Positions 52,377-63,950 of a stretch of 64,000 nucleotides of DNA are shown one piece after another (position 1 is the stretch's first letter; each line of letters opens with the position of its first letter). The translations under genes were made by a program, and so were the position numbers. The notes under the pieces are model-generated. The model made no database searches. It saw nothing but the letters and a program-made list of their open reading frames with translations, and was not told the DNA's origin. This DNA comes from Colwellia sp. 39_35_sub15_T18 (GTDB taxonomy: Bacteria; Pseudomonadota; Gammaproteobacteria; Enterobacterales; Alteromonadaceae). The DNA lies in contig MAAE01000024.1 in assembly GCA_002162675.1 (NCBI GenBank), positions 1 to 64,000 on the forward strand, written 5' to 3'.

Positions 52377-54503
52377 ATGTCTACTGCTATTTCTTCACCT
52401 TCTTCATCGCCAAAACGCAAAATATTAGTGACTTGTGCATTACCCTATGCCAATGGTTCAATTCATTTAGGTCACTTGCTTGAACATATTCAAACCGATA
52501 TTTGGGTGCGTTTTCAACGTATGCGTGGTCATGAAACTTATTTTGTTTGTGCTGACGACGCTCATGGCACCCCAATAATGCTGAAAGCACAAGAGCTAGG
52601 CATTAGCCCTGAAGAAATGATCAATGCCGTTCGTGACGAACATATAGCGGATTTTGCTGATTTTCATATCAGCTTTGATAACTACCATTCAACCCACTGT
52701 GAAGAAAATGAAGCTTTAGCGAGCGATATTTATAATAAATTACATGCTAAAGGCCATATTAAAACGCGTACAATTTCTCAGTTGTTTGATCCTGAAAAAG
52801 AAATGTTTTTACCCGATCGTTTTATTAAAGGCACTTGCCCTAAATGTAAAGCAGAAGATCAAAATGGCGATAGCTGTGACGATTGTGGCGCAACCTATTC
52901 ACCCACTGAAGTTTTAAACCCTCGTTCAGTTGTATCAGGTGCTACCCCGATATTAAAAGACTCAGAACACTATTTCTTTGACTTGCCTGCCTTTGAAGGC
53001 ATGTTAAAAGACTGGATTCACAGCGGCGCTCTACAAGAAGAAATGGCCAACAAGCTTTCTGAGTGGTTCGAACAAGGCTTAAAGCAGTGGGATATTAGTC
53101 GAGATGCCCCCTACTTTGGTTTTGAAATTCCAAATGCCCCGGGTAAGTTTTTCTATGTTTGGTTAGATGCACCTATTGGCTACATGGGCAGTTTTAAGAA
53201 CTTATGCAACAAAAATCCACAAATAGATTTCGATAGCTTCTGGAAGGAAAATTCAGATGCGGAGCTATATCACTTTATTGGTAAAGACATTATTTATTTC
53301 CATAGCCTGTTTTGGCCCGCGGTACTTGAAGGCGCAGGTTATCGTAAGCCTACCTCAGTTTATGCCCATGGTTTTGTTACTGTTAACGGCGCAAAAATGT
53401 CTAAATCGAAAGGTACTTTTATCAAAGGCCGTACTTATTTAGATCACTTAAACCCAGAATATTTACGTTATTACTACGCGGCTAAATTAACCAACCGTAT
53501 TGACGATTTAGATTTAAACCTTGAAGATTTCGCTCAACGCGTTAACTCTGATTTGGTCGGTAAAGTAGTTAACATTGCCTCACGCTGTGCAAGTTTTATC
53601 ACTAAGCGTTTTGATGGCATGTTATCAACTAATATTGACGATCAAGCACTGGCTGATGAAGTCATGAATGCCGGTGATAGCATAGCCGCTCATTATGAAT
53701 CGCGCGACTTTGGCCGTGGCATGCGTGAAATTATGGCGCTTGCCGATAAAGTGAATGAATATATTGCCATCAAAGAACCTTGGCAGTTAGTCAAAGATGA
53801 AAGCAAACAGCAAGAAGTGCAAGATATTTGCTCGCTTGGCATTAACATGTTCCGCACGTTAATGATTTATTTAAAACCGGTATTACCTGTGCTTGCTGAC
53901 AGTACTGCGACCTTCTTAAATGACGAATTGGTATGGGAAGGACATAAGACACTGTTAACAGGTCACAAAATCAATAAATTTAAAGCCTTATTGCAACGTG
54001 TTGATATGGACAAAGTCAATGCCATGACTGATGCATCTAAAGAAAATCTAGCACCCAGTTCAACGGCGACGAGCGCTGATAAAAAGACTAAAAAAGCCTC
54101 GAAAAAAGCAAAAACCGTCGACAACAGTGTCGCGCTTGCTAATCCGTTAGCGGCGGATCCACTTAGTGAAGAAATTCAATTTGACGATTTTGCTAAAATT
54201 GATTTACGTATCGCTAAGATAATCAATGCTGAGCATGTTGAAAAAGCGGATAAACTGCTTAAGTTAACCTTATCGCTTAATGACGATGACTCAGAAACTC
54301 GACAAGTATTCGCCGGGATTAAATCAGCCTATCAACCGGAAGACTTAATTGGTAAACACACCGTCATGGTTGCTAACTTAGCAGCGCGTAAAATGCGCTT
54401 TGGCATGTCAGAAGGTATGGTATTAGCCGCAGGTCCTGGTGGTGAAGATTTATGGATTTTAAACCCTGACGATGGCGCTAAAGCAGGCATGCGAGTTAAG
54501 TAA
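52377..54503 (+). CDS. metG: Methionyl-tRNA synthetase
   Basis: The 708-residue class I enzyme starts [27 protein letters not shown]; a start 12 codons earlier would lack a ribosome-binding site. HLGH is at 30-33 and KMSKS at 340-344. The zinc domain is [18 protein letters not shown], and the C-terminal tRNA-binding dimerisation domain (about 600-708, [20 protein letters not shown]) follows a Lys-rich linker. It charges tRNA-Met and sits opposite apbC with a 90-bp shared control region. Confidence 0.98.
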   Translation: MSTAISSPSSSPKRKILVTCALPYANGSIHLGHLLEHIQTDIWVRFQRMRGHETYFVCADDAHGTPIMLKAQELGISPEEMINAVRDEHIADFADFHISFDNYHSTHCEENEALASDIYNKLHAKGHIKTRTISQLFDPEKEMFLPDRFIKGTCPKCKAEDQNGDSCDDCGATYSPTEVLNPRSVVSGATPILKDSEHYFFDLPAFEGMLKDWIHSGALQEEMANKLSEWFEQGLKQWDISRDAPYFGFEIPNAPGKFFYVWLDAPIGYMGSFKNLCNKNPQIDFDSFWKENSDAELYHFIGKDIIYFHSLFWPAVLEGAGYRKPTSVYAHGFVTVNGAKMSKSKGTFIKGRTYLDHLNPEYLRYYYAAKLTNRIDDLDLNLEDFAQRVNSDLVGKVVNIASRCASFITKRFDGMLSTNIDDQALADEVMNAGDSIAAHYESRDFGRGMREIMALADKVNEYIAIKEPWQLVKDESKQQEVQDICSLGINMFRTLMIYLKPVLPVLADSTATFLNDELVWEGHKTLLTGHKINKFKALLQRVDMDKVNAMTDASKENLAPSSTATSADKKTKKASKKAKTVDNSVALANPLAADPLSEEIQFDDFAKIDLRIAKIINAEHVEKADKLLKLTLSLNDDDSETRQVFAGIKSAYQPEDLIGKHTVMVANLAARKMRFGMSEGMVLAAGPGGEDLWILNPDDGAKAGMRVK

Positions 54504-54822
54504 AACATAGCTGAAATTATCATGGGTATAAATATCAAGTCGATAGCGCAGTTTAAATGTTCAAAAAACAGTAACTGTTCACCACCGAGCCACGATGCTT
54601 CACAGAGGGCTCTTCGAGCTTACACAGAGACTTTGTTATCTTTGTTAGTCTCTGTGTAGTGCATAGCAAGCCCTACATGGATGTAGTTCACTTAGGTTAT
54701 GCATGGAGCATATAACCTGCCTCGGTGCTCTCTGTGGTAAACATTTATAATTAACTTATCGACAACTAACTTATTGATAAAACACAAATTATTTCACTGG
54801 AAAAATAACAGAGTTTCTCGTC
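54504..54822. other. 319-bp intergenic region with dispersed repeat copy D
   Basis: There is no gene. The region is filled by repeat copy D (54570-54742). No clear terminator of metG was seen. The stretch before rcsF is AT-rich with TAACAGAG near the ATG. Confidence 0.6.
54570..54742 (+). repeat. Dispersed intergenic repeat, copy D (longest)
   Basis: AGTAACTGTTCACCACCGAGC ... CACAGAGGGCTCTTCGAGC ... ACACAGAGACTTTGTTAT ... TCTCTGTGTAGTGCATAGC ... CTCGGTGCTCTCTGTGGTAA. Outer ends ACCACCGAG and CTCGGTG are inverted, giving a long imperfect hairpin. The inner TAGTGCATAGCAAGCC... block seems to be extra compared with copies A, B and C. Confidence 0.8.
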
Positions 54823-55263
54823 ATGGTAAAAACAAATATTTTATTGGCACTTGCTATCAGTACACTGGTTTTATTGATAAGCGCTTGCAGTACAAATTAT
54901 CAAATATCAACCAACTTAGATAAAGAAAACTTTCAGCACTACTTTTCAGCGGCTGAAGTTAACATCTATGAAAATGAACAAGATATTACTGCTCGCCATC
55001 AATTCATTGGCCTAGTTGAAGGACAAGACTGCCAAGAAAAACCATATCATGCAGTCCCAGATAAAATTAACGCCAGAACACAAGCAAGGCAACAGGCTTT
55101 TGAGCAAAAAGCTAATGCCATTGTTTTTACTGGTTGCGCCGAGTTAGCACCGGAGCAGTTAGCGCAACTAAGCCGCAGTAATGATGCTCAGCAATGTCAT
55201 GCCATCATTATTTGTTATGGTAGAGCTTTTGCTGTCGAAGCCGATATTAAAGCTAACGATTGA
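54823..55263 (+). CDS. rcsF: RcsF-like outer-membrane stress-sensor lipoprotein
   Basis: The 146-residue lipoprotein has lipobox LISAC22. The RcsF core is present: IGLVEGQDCQ, INARTQARQQAFEQKANAIVFTGC and CHAIIICYGRA, with the four Cys that form two disulfides. RcsF links outer-membrane damage to the Rcs phosphorelay in enterobacteria. No Rcs kinases are in the window, so its downstream partner here is unknown. It is 30 bp upstream of trmO, as in E. coli. Confidence 0.85.
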   Translation: MVKTNILLALAISTLVLLISACSTNYQISTNLDKENFQHYFSAAEVNIYENEQDITARHQFIGLVEGQDCQEKPYHAVPDKINARTQARQQAFEQKANAIVFTGCAELAPEQLAQLSRSNDAQQCHAIIICYGRAFAVEADIKAND

Positions 55264-55293
55264 AGCTAACTATTAAAAAAAGCGTAAATAATA

Positions 55294-56016
55294 ATGAGCA
55301 ATATCAACAACGCCATCACGTTCAACTATATTGGTCATGTTTTATCGCCATTTAAGGAAAAGTTTGCTATTCCACGTCAACCGGGTTTAGTAAGCGCCGC
55401 TCAGGGAAAGGTGGTATTAACCGGTGATGCCAATAATGCTGACTTGGTAAAAGAGTTAAGCCAGTTTTCTCATATTTGGCTATTATTTGTTTTTCATGGC
55501 ACGCAAACCCAAGGTTGGAAGCCCCTTGTTAGGCCGCCTCGATTAGGAGGTAATAAAAAAATAGGTGTTTTGGCAACGCGATCAACCTTCAGGCCGAATC
55601 CTATTGGCATGTCGGTAGTTAAATTACTATCGATAGAAGTCAAAAATCAGCAAGTGATACTACACATTTCAGGGCTAGATTTATTAGATAAAACCCCTAT
55701 CGTTGATATAAAGCCCTATGTGCCCTATTCTGATGCTCTACCCGATGCGCAAGCTGGTTTCGCGCAAGCACCACCAGCAATTAATTTGTCAGTGGTTTTT
55801 AGTGACAGCGCACAATTAGCGTTAAAAGAATTTAGTGAAAAATGGCCTGAATTAGCACCACTTATTGAGCAAGTACTAGCGCAAGATCCTCGCCCAGCGT
55901 ACAAGCAAGGCAAGAATGATGAAAAAATATATGGCATGACCTTATATGACTTAAATATTGAATGGCAAATGCAAAACTTAACAAGTTTACTCGTCACTAA
56001 AATATCTAAAATATAA
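55294..56016 (+). CDS. trmO: tRNA m6t6A37 methyltransferase TrmO
   Basis: The 240-residue SAM-dependent enzyme N6-methylates threonylcarbamoyl-adenosine 37 of tRNA-Thr. The UPF0066/TsaA beta-barrel core is visible: FHGTQTQGWKPLVRPPRLGG, KIGVLATRSTFRPNPIGMSVVKL and DLLDKTPIVDIKPYVPYSD. The C-terminal substrate region PRPAYKQG is also present. It pairs with rcsF as in enterobacteria. It converges on the amidohydrolase gene 41 bp away. Confidence 0.95.
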   Translation: MSNINNAITFNYIGHVLSPFKEKFAIPRQPGLVSAAQGKVVLTGDANNADLVKELSQFSHIWLLFVFHGTQTQGWKPLVRPPRLGGNKKIGVLATRSTFRPNPIGMSVVKLLSIEVKNQQVILHISGLDLLDKTPIVDIKPYVPYSDALPDAQAGFAQAPPAINLSVVFSDSAQLALKEFSEKWPELAPLIEQVLAQDPRPAYKQGKNDEKIYGMTLYDLNIEWQMQNLTSLLVTKISKI

Positions 56017-56057
56017 CAATTTCAATGAGTGCTCGAGTAAACTGTATAGCCAAGTAA

Positions 56058-57368
56058 TTATTTAACGATTTTACCGCCTTTCATCACAAAATCAACGTCG
56101 AGTAATTCTTCAATATTCTTTAAAGGGTTACCATCAAAAGCGATAATATCGGCTATTTTACCTTGCTCTATTGTGCCTAAACTAGTCGACATACCGATTA
56201 AATCAGCGCCATAGACGGTGGCTGACTTCAATATTTCGCTATTTTTCATCCCTGCTCGCGCCATTAATACCCCTTCTTTACCGTTATTACCGTGAGGGGA
56301 AACACCACTGTCGGTGCCATAAGCAATTTTAACCCCTGATTTAAAAGCGTTTTTAAAATTATCTATCATGTCGGCACCCACACGAATAGCTTTGGCTTTA
56401 ATGGCTTCAGACATAAAATTAGTATTTTTAGCAAGACTTACTACCGTATCGCCTGCCATAAGCGTTGGCACTAAATAAGCGCCTGACTTTTTAAAGAGTT
56501 TAACACTTTCTTTATTGGCATAGCTGCCGTGCTCTATACTATCTACGCCTGCACGAAGTGCGGCATTAATGCCATCAGCGGCATGCGCATGGCTAGCGAC
56601 TTTTCGACCTAGCGCATGAGCAGCAGCAACCACTTCTTTTAACTCATCATCAGCCATTTGCTGGCCTGTACCAGTATTCGTATCAGATAACACGCCACCG
56701 GTTGAGGTGATTTTAATCACATCAGCACCAAACTTTATCGCCCGACGCGTAGCGCGGCGACAATCATAAGGGCCGTCACAGACGGTTTTACTGGTGCGCA
56801 TGACTAAAATATCAGGACTTAAACCATCAACATCGCCATGACCACCTGTAACAGAAACCGATGTGCCAGCGGCAATAACCCGTGGGCCTTCAATCCAGCC
56901 TTTAGCTATGCCGTCACGCAGGGCAAAAATTTGCTCAGCGCTTGCGCCAAGATCTCTGACCGTGGTGAAGCCTGCCATTAAGGTTTTTTTCGCGTTAAAA
57001 GCACTTTGCATTAATACATCAGCATCTGACATGCGCAGTGCTTGGCTATCATTCTTCGGCCCTAACTCACCTTGTAAATGCACGTGCATATCCATCAACC
57101 CAGCCATAACAAAACTTGATGACAAATCGATGAGTTGTGCATCTTTCGCTATTTTTTCAGCGCTAACAAAGCCTTTTTGAATACTGGATATTTTGCCGTC
57201 AGAGATAATGATTGTTTGCTTAGTTAATGGCTTTTCACCGGCAACTTGTAATAAAGTGCCGGCATGGATCACTTGGGTTTGCGCGAGTAAATTAAAAGAA
57301 GAAAAAAGGGAAAGTGCAAGTAAGGAGTGTTTTAAGGTTTTAATAGCATTTGTTGTTTTTATAGTCAT
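56058..57368 (-). CDS. Exported amidohydrolase-family metal enzyme
   Basis: The 436-residue protein has a signal peptide (SLLALSLFSSFNLLAQT). The amidohydrolase core is complete: H95-x-H97 in MDMHVHLQGE, a Lys in DVIKITSTGG, His in VASHAHAADG and IEHGSY, and Asp in AYGTDSGVSPHG. It is closest in pattern to the imidazolonepropionase-like and Xaa-Pro dipeptidase group; the substrate is probably a small peptide or amide. The symbol is left blank because the reaction is not fixed by sequence. Confidence 0.88.
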   Translation of the reverse strand: MTIKTTNAIKTLKHSLLALSLFSSFNLLAQTQVIHAGTLLQVAGEKPLTKQTIIISDGKISSIQKGFVSAEKIAKDAQLIDLSSSFVMAGLMDMHVHLQGELGPKNDSQALRMSDADVLMQSAFNAKKTLMAGFTTVRDLGASAEQIFALRDGIAKGWIEGPRVIAAGTSVSVTGGHGDVDGLSPDILVMRTSKTVCDGPYDCRRATRRAIKFGADVIKITSTGGVLSDTNTGTGQQMADDELKEVVAAAHALGRKVASHAHAADGINAALRAGVDSIEHGSYANKESVKLFKKSGAYLVPTLMAGDTVVSLAKNTNFMSEAIKAKAIRVGADMIDNFKNAFKSGVKIAYGTDSGVSPHGNNGKEGVLMARAGMKNSEILKSATVYGADLIGMSTSLGTIEQGKIADIIAFDGNPLKNIEELLDVDFVMKGGKIVK

Positions 57369-57411
57369 GGTATATTACTCACTGTTTAATCGACTTGATG
57401 TAAAAATTAAT

Positions 57412-57439
57412 GATAACTGCCAATACCTTAGCAGTTATC
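57412..57439 (-). terminator. Terminator downstream of slyD
   Basis: GATAACTGC and GCAGTTATC are exact 9-bp arms with a 10-base loop, followed on the minus strand by ATTAATTTTTA. It lies 41 bp after the slyD stop and just before the amidohydrolase start. Confidence 0.65.
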
Positions 57440-57480
57440 TTTAATTCGTCAATAGATTAACAAAAAAGCAACATTTAGCT

Positions 57481-57975
57481 TTAGTGCTGATGACCACCAA
57501 CGCCATGAGCATGACCGTGCTCGACTTCTTCATCGCTTGCAGCACGTACCTCAATAACTTCAACATCAAAAGTGATCACTTTGCCTGCTAATGGCGGATT
57601 AATATCGACAGTCACCATAAATTTACCCGCTTTAACAACGGTTACTTGGCGTTGACCTTGCTCAGTGTTAACAACGGCGACCATACCTGCTTTCCATTTG
57701 GCATTTTTGCTTGGTACACCTTGTAAATGCTTAACAGGTACACGTTCTACCAAGTCTTCTTGGCGTTCACCATAGGCATCTTCAGGCTGTAACGTGACGC
57801 TGAACTTATCACCCGCTTCTTTATCGGTTAGCGCTTTCTCTAAGCCTGCTAAGGTATTGTTTGCACCATGCAAGTAAGCCATAGGCTCATTGCCCTGAGA
57901 TGACTCTAATGTTTCACCTGCTTCATCTTTTAACACATAGTGAAACTGCACAACGGTTTTATCTGTAATTTTCAT
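57481..57975 (-). CDS. slyD: FKBP-type peptidyl-prolyl isomerase, metallochaperone SlyD
   Basis: The product is 164 residues from MKITDKTVVQFHYVLKDEAG; GGAGACGAAA directly before this ATG is a good ribosome-binding site, so upstream starts that add 14 residues are less likely. The FKBP fold is split by an IF chaperone domain (about 68-125), and a His-rich tail (HGHAHGVGGHQH) binds nickel. It is a folding helper and Ni2+ store in the cytoplasm. Confidence 0.94.
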   Translation of the reverse strand: MKITDKTVVQFHYVLKDEAGETLESSQGNEPMAYLHGANNTLAGLEKALTDKEAGDKFSVTLQPEDAYGERQEDLVERVPVKHLQGVPSKNAKWKAGMVAVVNTEQGQRQVTVVKAGKFMVTVDINPPLAGKVITFDVEVIEVRAASDEEVEHGHAHGVGGHQH

Positions 57976-58095
57976 TTTCGTCTCCGACATTTTTTTCTCC
58001 AGCACTTTCTTCTCCAAATATAAGCGTTAACTTAATTTGAATTCTATAAATAATGGTGCGCAGTTTAGCATTAAACACCCTAGTGTTACGCTCAT

Positions 58096-59010
58096 TTATG
58101 CCCACAACAGCAAAATAACCACGCTTAATATAATAAAAAACATACCAAGGTATTCAATGGCGGTTATTTTCTCTTTAAACAAGCGATAAGTGAGTGCTAA
58201 AGTAATAAAAAACTCCACCTGTCCTAGCGCTTTGACATAAGCGGCGGTTTGAAAACTTGCGCCAGTAAACCAACCGATAGAGCCAAGCACGCTAGTAACG
58301 CCAACAAACAAACATAAACGCCAATGCTTGAGCATCAAGCCGAGTTGCTTTTTGTCTTGAAAATAAACGTAAGTAACCGAAATAACAGTTTGTACTGTGA
58401 TCATGAAAACCAAAGTTATTGCCGCACTCACCATTAAATCGGTATGAAGCGCTAAACTAGACTCACGAATAAGTAACGTGGTAATGGCCAAACCTAAACC
58501 TGCAGCAAGTCCAAAAGCTAAACCAGCCATGGCATCAGAGCCAGCTAATATTTCTCTTGGGTTAAAGCTAACCTTTGAAACAAAGAACACGCCAACAACA
58601 CCAACAATAACGCTAAACCAACCCATAAAACTTAATGGCGCAGCAAATAACAAGGCACCAACAATGGCAACTTGAATGGCTTCTGTTTTGGCAAGGCTAG
58701 TCGCCACAGCAAAGTTTTTATAACGAAAAGCGGCAACTAAGCAGACAGTACCAATAATTTGAGTGACACAAGCAATTAACGCATAACCCAAAAAGTCATT
58801 ATTGAGGATTGGTACAGAGACTTCACGAAATTCTAGCAGCCACCATAAATAGCCCCACGCAAATGGCAATGCATAGACATAACGCACCGCGGTTGTTGCC
58901 ATTGAATTTAACTTGCCAGAAAGCTGTTTTTGCCCAGCCGTGCGTATAGCCTGCATAGTAGCGGCAAGCAGGGTGAAATAAATCCAATTGGGCTCTGAAA
59001 TAGATAACAC
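58096..59010 (-). CDS. DMT-superfamily (EamA) permease
   Basis: The 304-residue inner-membrane protein has ten predicted helices in two EamA repeats. Examples are VRYVYALPFAWGYLWWLLEF, GVTSVLGSIGWFTGASFQTA and the C-terminal FFIILSVVILLLWA. It should carry a small metabolite, amino acid or nucleotide sugar; the substrate is not inferable. It lies 21 bp downstream of sbcC and 120 bp upstream of slyD. Confidence 0.85.
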   Translation of the reverse strand: MLSISEPNWIYFTLLAATMQAIRTAGQKQLSGKLNSMATTAVRYVYALPFAWGYLWWLLEFREVSVPILNNDFLGYALIACVTQIIGTVCLVAAFRYKNFAVATSLAKTEAIQVAIVGALLFAAPLSFMGWFSVIVGVVGVFFVSKVSFNPREILAGSDAMAGLAFGLAAGLGLAITTLLIRESSLALHTDLMVSAAITLVFMITVQTVISVTYVYFQDKKQLGLMLKHWRLCLFVGVTSVLGSIGWFTGASFQTAAYVKALGQVEFFITLALTYRLFKEKITAIEYLGMFFIILSVVILLLWA

Positions 59011-59031
59011 GGGTATTCCTTTTTTTAACGG

Positions 59032-62000
59032 TTAGCTTGCTACGAAAGCAAACTGTTTGTCTAACACACTAACACCCAAACCACTTTGTTTTGTTACCTT
59101 GACCTGCACCGCAATACGCTCTTTTAGCGCCTCGACATGGCTGATAATACCAATCATTTTACCACTGGCATTGAGGTTATCTAAAGCATCGAGGGCTATC
59201 TCTAAAGTATCATTATCTAAGGTGCCAAAACCCTCATCTAAAAAGAGTGAGTCGATACTGGTTTTACTACTGACCAAATCAGACAACGCCAATGCTAAGG
59301 CTAAACTCACCAGAAAACTTTCCCCACCTGAGAGCGTTTTAGTATCGCGAACACTGTCTCCTTGCCAAGTATCAAGCACTTGTAAACTTAACGCTTCACT
59401 TTGTTGGCATTGTAACTGGTAACGACCATCAAGCTTATTCAGTTGTTCATTAGCGAGATAAACGAGATTATTAAGGGTTAGCCCTTGGGCAAATTTTCTA
59501 AATTTAGCGCCGTCAGCAGAGCCTATTAAACTGTTGAGATAAGCAAGTTCATCTAAAGTAACTTGTTCACTTTCAATTTGTTTTAATAAGCCTTGTTGTT
59601 TTAGTTTACCTCGTTGATCATGATTAATGGCTTGTTGAACTTGTCCTAATTTTATTTGTTGTTGTTTAAGTTGCTCGGTTGAATTTTCAAGTTCAATGTC
59701 GATATTTTCTAACGAAAGCGCTGTTAACTTTTCAAGATCGCTGGCGCTTTTTTTAACAGACAGAGCAAGTGATTGTTCAGCGTCAATTTTAGCTTGCTCA
59801 TAGTCTAACAATTGCTGTTTTGCCCTTTGCTTTTGCCCTAAAAGCTGTTGTGATTGGGCTGTAATAGCTTGCTGCTCTTTTTGTAGCGCAGTAAGTTTAG
59901 CTTTGGTGTCACTAGCTTGCCCTAAAATTTCTTTTCTAACAAAATCAGACTGTTGATTGTCATTATTATAACCCAGCTCAACAAAAGCAGTTACGCGTAA
60001 CTGCTTTTTAGCTTGTAGCTGACTATTGAGTGTCTCATCTTGCTGCACTAGGCTTGCTAATTGTTGCTCGGCCTGTGTAACTTGTGCCACGGCTAAAGCA
60101 GTTGTTTGTTCAACGGTTGCTAAGCTAGCCAAAAGTGTTTGTAACTGGGCTGATTTTTGCTCAAGCAAAGTTACTTGCTGCTGTAAAATTTGCAGCCAAT
60201 CCTCTGCATTTGAATCGATAATTTTTATCGCGTTTACATCAGCAACGAGTACCGCTTCCATATTAATCTGTTCAGCTTTTAATTGCTGCTGCGCTAAATT
60301 TTGCTGCGTTAATTCATGCTGAGCATGATTGAGTTTTTCTTTTATTAACGCTTCTTGATGCTGCGTTTGTGCTACTAGCTGATTAACATCCTGTAATGCT
60401 TGATTGCTGATAACAACACGCTGGCTATGCTGATTAAACTCATCACTAAACTGGTGTAATTGTTTAACTTGCCTACTGATTTGTGCGCATTTTTGCTCAA
60501 TCAGAGCTAAGTTTTCCAGCGCTAAAGGTTCAGACAGTGGCAAAGCAGCAAAGTTGTTTGATAACTCAGCTTGTTCAGCCGCGATTTTTCTCTCACGCTC
60601 ATTATTCGCTTTTATATCGGCTTTTAATTGACCTTCTTGCTTCGCAAGCCCTTTACCTTGCTCTTCTAAGTGCTCTAACTCGCGGTGAATGTTATGCAAG
60701 CGTTTTTGCTGCTCATCAGTATTTATGGCTTGATAGTCAGTAATAGCAGGATGCTCGACAGAGCCACACAAAGGACAAGGTTGCTCAGGCTGTAACTTGG
60801 CTCTGTGCTCACTCAGCGCCATAATTGTTTGCTGTTGCGCAATTAACGTTTCAACATCAAGCTTTTGCTGTTTGGCATTAATAAATTGTTGCCGTAACTC
60901 GGTTAACTGTAATTCAGTCGTTGTTAGTGTCGGTATTAAACCTTGGTTTTGAGCGACTAACTGCCCTAATTCATGCGAAAAATTATGATAACGCTTAGCC
61001 AGCTGTTGTGCCTGTTGCAAGATATTTTGCTGTTGTTGCCAACTATTTATTTTGCTATTTAGTGACTCATTTATTGAAGCACTTGTTAATGACTCCTCCC
61101 TAAGCCCAACAGTACCAAGCAAGGAGGCATTATCACTAAGTAACTGTTTTTGATCTACATCAAGCGCTTGTACTTGTACCACTAAGACTTGTTGCTGCTG
61201 TTGATTTTTGCTTAACAAACTTTGTTGATTTTTCTGCTCCGTAATCAATAATTGCTGATTGTTTTGGCTTAACGTTAACTGCTGTGCTATTTCAGTAATT
61301 TTTGTTTGTATTTGCGCTATTTGATTTTCTTGATTAGCCCATAAAGGTAATTTTTCTTTTACCTTCGTCAGTGTTTGATGTTCAGTAAGATAAGCTTGTA
61401 GCTGGGCAATCTCGGCAATTAGCTGTGCTTGCTCAGTTTGGCTTTGCTGCTGCTTTTGCTGTGACTTATCGACCACTTGCTTATGGGCGTTTATTTGGCT
61501 CGATACTTGGCTTATTTGAGTGCTGACGTTGGCAATGTCACTATCTAACGGCAGAATATCGTTAATAAGCTTAGCTTCAATGATATTATGTTCAGCTTGC
61601 TGTTTTTCTTGCTCGATTAAGCAAGCGTCTATCACTAATTGACTTTCAGCTACTTGCGCTTCAGTTTGCTGACCTTGCCGTGTTAATTCATCAAGTTGGG
61701 CTAGCTGTTTTTGTTGTGCTTGGCTCGCTAAGGTTAAGTTTTTTAATGCTAAATAAGTTGATTGCACAAGGTTGATTTGATCATTTTGCCCCGTTAACGC
61801 GGTTTGTTCAGCTTGTAATTCATCGAACGCTTGCTCAGATAATAAACTCACCCCTTGGGCTGTTGCTTGCATAAGCAGCAAAGACTTTTCAGCGGCTTTA
61901 TGATTTTCAAAGACTTGTTTTGAAATATCACCATATATTTGCGTACCCGTTAACTGCTCCAACAGTTGCGCTCGATCATTAGCAGGGGCATTTAAAAAGG

Positions 62001-62490
62001 CGGCAAACTCTCCTTGCGACAACATCATAGATTTTCTAAACCGTGAAAAATCTAAGCCGGTTATTTCGGCTATTTTACTGCGCACCGTTTTAAGCTTTTC
62101 CGCAATAATAGTACCGTCAATTAGTGCCAGCTCAGCGGTTGGCTCTAATAAATTACCATCGGTTTTATTACGGGCACGTTTTTGACTCCAAAAAGCACGA
62201 TAACATTGGCCTTTTACTTCAAATTCTACCTCTGCCATGCAATGGGCGGTAAAGCGTGTCATCAGTTGATTTTGTTTTTTAGAAATACCTAATCCCGTGG
62301 AAGAATTTAACCGAGGCGTTTGGTGATAAAGCGCTAAACAAATAGCATCAAGAATACTGGTTTTTCCTGCGCCAGTGGCGCCTGTGATAGCAAAAAGGCC
62401 ATTACTATCAAACGGCTCTTCGGTAAAATCTAACTGCCAAGCATCCTTTAAAGCGTTAATGTTTTCAAAGCGTAAGCGTAATATTTTCAT
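59032..62490 (-). CDS. sbcC: SbcC, ATPase subunit of the SbcCD DNA double-strand-break nuclease
   Basis: The 1152-residue SMC-like protein has a Walker A site G37-ATGAGKTS45 and two long Gln-rich coiled coils (roughly 170-540 and 580-930). The zinc-hook CPLCG (about 570-574) lies at the turn, with the ABC signature [20 protein letters not shown] and Walker [12 protein letters not shown] near the C terminus. With SbcD it cuts hairpins and blocked DNA ends. Its ATG overlaps the sbcD stop by four bases. Confidence 0.96.
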   Translation of the reverse strand: MKILRLRFENINALKDAWQLDFTEEPFDSNGLFAITGATGAGKTSILDAICLALYHQTPRLNSSTGLGISKKQNQLMTRFTAHCMAEVEFEVKGQCYRAFWSQKRARNKTDGNLLEPTAELALIDGTIIAEKLKTVRSKIAEITGLDFSRFRKSMMLSQGEFAAFLNAPANDRAQLLEQLTGTQIYGDISKQVFENHKAAEKSLLLMQATAQGVSLLSEQAFDELQAEQTALTGQNDQINLVQSTYLALKNLTLASQAQQKQLAQLDELTRQGQQTEAQVAESQLVIDACLIEQEKQQAEHNIIEAKLINDILPLDSDIANVSTQISQVSSQINAHKQVVDKSQQKQQQSQTEQAQLIAEIAQLQAYLTEHQTLTKVKEKLPLWANQENQIAQIQTKITEIAQQLTLSQNNQQLLITEQKNQQSLLSKNQQQQQVLVVQVQALDVDQKQLLSDNASLLGTVGLREESLTSASINESLNSKINSWQQQQNILQQAQQLAKRYHNFSHELGQLVAQNQGLIPTLTTTELQLTELRQQFINAKQQKLDVETLIAQQQTIMALSEHRAKLQPEQPCPLCGSVEHPAITDYQAINTDEQQKRLHNIHRELEHLEEQGKGLAKQEGQLKADIKANNERERKIAAEQAELSNNFAALPLSEPLALENLALIEQKCAQISRQVKQLHQFSDEFNQHSQRVVISNQALQDVNQLVAQTQHQEALIKEKLNHAQHELTQQNLAQQQLKAEQINMEAVLVADVNAIKIIDSNAEDWLQILQQQVTLLEQKSAQLQTLLASLATVEQTTALAVAQVTQAEQQLASLVQQDETLNSQLQAKKQLRVTAFVELGYNNDNQQSDFVRKEILGQASDTKAKLTALQKEQQAITAQSQQLLGQKQRAKQQLLDYEQAKIDAEQSLALSVKKSASDLEKLTALSLENIDIELENSTEQLKQQQIKLGQVQQAINHDQRGKLKQQGLLKQIESEQVTLDELAYLNSLIGSADGAKFRKFAQGLTLNNLVYLANEQLNKLDGRYQLQCQQSEALSLQVLDTWQGDSVRDTKTLSGGESFLVSLALALALSDLVSSKTSIDSLFLDEGFGTLDNDTLEIALDALDNLNASGKMIGIISHVEALKERIAVQVKVTKQSGLGVSVLDKQFAFVAS

Positions 62491-63860
62491 GACTCACCTG
62501 CTGATAATACTTGCGCGACCGTTTGCTTAAATAACGTTTGTAACTGCTCTTTACGCGCAACAACCTCCGCACTATATTGCTTGTCTTCATCAGCCTCTTG
62601 TTTATCATTCAGCTCTTGCTTATCATTCACCTCGTTTGACCAAGTTTCTTGCTTTAAGCGCGAGCTAAAGACTTCTTCTAAGGTTAATTCGCTTAAGGTG
62701 CTTTGATCTTCTTTATTGGCTAGCAGCAAACGTTTTCTAACTTGCTTTTCTCGCCTAACCAATAAAACTTCAACGGGAAAGTCTTTGACTAAAGCGATAA
62801 TTTTGGGTTGTAAATCACTTAATAAGCCCGTATTTGACAGTTCGATATCAAGCCAAATTTTCATTGCTGTTGTCTTTGCTAACAAGTCTTTTGCTAATAA
62901 CTCACTTCCTAATAACTCATTAACTAGTGTTGCAACGGCTTGGCTTAAATTTTCTATCGATGTTTTGACCATAGCCAATGGTTGAAAGCACGGTACGATT
63001 AAATCGGTAATGGTTGCTAATTTACCTTGTTCAAAATCAACCATTAATACTCGTTTATTTTGCTTAGCTTCGTCAAAGCTGAGCGCAATAGGTGAGCCAC
63101 AATAACGAATATGTTCAGTTTTACCGACTTTTTGCGCGCGATGAATATGTCCTAAGGCAATATAATCAGCCGCAGGGAAAGCATTGCTTGGTAATGCTTC
63201 GAGTGTACCAATGTAGATATCACGCACAGAATCAGATGCCGTAACACCTAAAGCGGTTAAGTGACCGGTGGCAATAATAGGAAGTTTGTTTTGTTTGTCG
63301 CTAGTTGCTTGCAAGGAAGCAAGTTGCTGCGCCTGTTCAAATAAGGCTTGGTAATGGCTAACAATGGCTTGTTGTAAGCTTTTCGACTTATCTGTAGCTG
63401 ATTGACCAGCTTGGCTTTTAATAACATCACGTGGGCGGATAAAAGGTACGGCGCAAATCACCGCTTGTGGCTTACCTTGTTTATTGTTGACAACAAACAC
63501 TTGCTCGGCCAAATTATTGGTAATATTGATATCGGTAACATTAGCAATAACACGGGTCGATAACGCCGCCAATATTTCTTTCGACTCGGCCAACATGCTA
63601 ACCGAGTCATGATTGCCCGCTAAGACAATTAACTGACAATCAGTCGCTTGCAAATCACTGATAAAATTAAAATACATTTGCCGCGCATAACTTGGCGGCG
63701 TCGCGGTATCAAAAATATCACCCGCAACAATAATGGCATCAACCTCATGCTTTTTAGCTTGCGTTAATAACCAATTGAGAAACTGTTGATGTTCATTAGC
63801 ACGGCTTTTGCCATAGAAGTACTGACCAAGATGCCAGTCTGAGGTGTGAATTATGCGCAT
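62487..63860 (-). CDS. sbcD: SbcD, nuclease subunit of SbcCD
   Basis: The 457-residue Mre11-family phosphoesterase has metal-site motifs D8-W-H10 (SDWHLGQ), G-D48-IFD, GN83-HD and GHIH (residues about 225-228). The C-terminal region beyond about 380 is longer than E. coli SbcD and is Gln/Glu-rich ([13 protein letters not shown]). It forms an operon with sbcC by ATGA overlap. The complex also limits long palindromes, relevant because this window has many hairpin repeats. Confidence 0.96.
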   Translation of the reverse strand: MRIIHTSDWHLGQYFYGKSRANEHQQFLNWLLTQAKKHEVDAIIVAGDIFDTATPPSYARQMYFNFISDLQATDCQLIVLAGNHDSVSMLAESKEILAALSTRVIANVTDINITNNLAEQVFVVNNKQGKPQAVICAVPFIRPRDVIKSQAGQSATDKSKSLQQAIVSHYQALFEQAQQLASLQATSDKQNKLPIIATGHLTALGVTASDSVRDIYIGTLEALPSNAFPAADYIALGHIHRAQKVGKTEHIRYCGSPIALSFDEAKQNKRVLMVDFEQGKLATITDLIVPCFQPLAMVKTSIENLSQAVATLVNELLGSELLAKDLLAKTTAMKIWLDIELSNTGLLSDLQPKIIALVKDFPVEVLLVRREKQVRKRLLLANKEDQSTLSELTLEEVFSSRLKQETWSNEVNDKQELNDKQEADEDKQYSAEVVARKEQLQTLFKQTVAQVLSAGES

Positions 63861-63950
63861 AAATACAAAGGGAAATTATAAAAAGAGGACTTAATAGGTT
63901 GATAATTCTACCTGATTAGGATAAATAAACCATTAAAGATATTAAAAATA

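Noticed and set aside
60026-60322. Plus-strand frames of 86-120 codons inside sbcC (for example Cys/Ser-rich)
   Set aside because: They are reverse images of the Gln-rich coiled coil of sbcC; the Cys/Ser bias follows from CAA/CAG codons read on the other strand.
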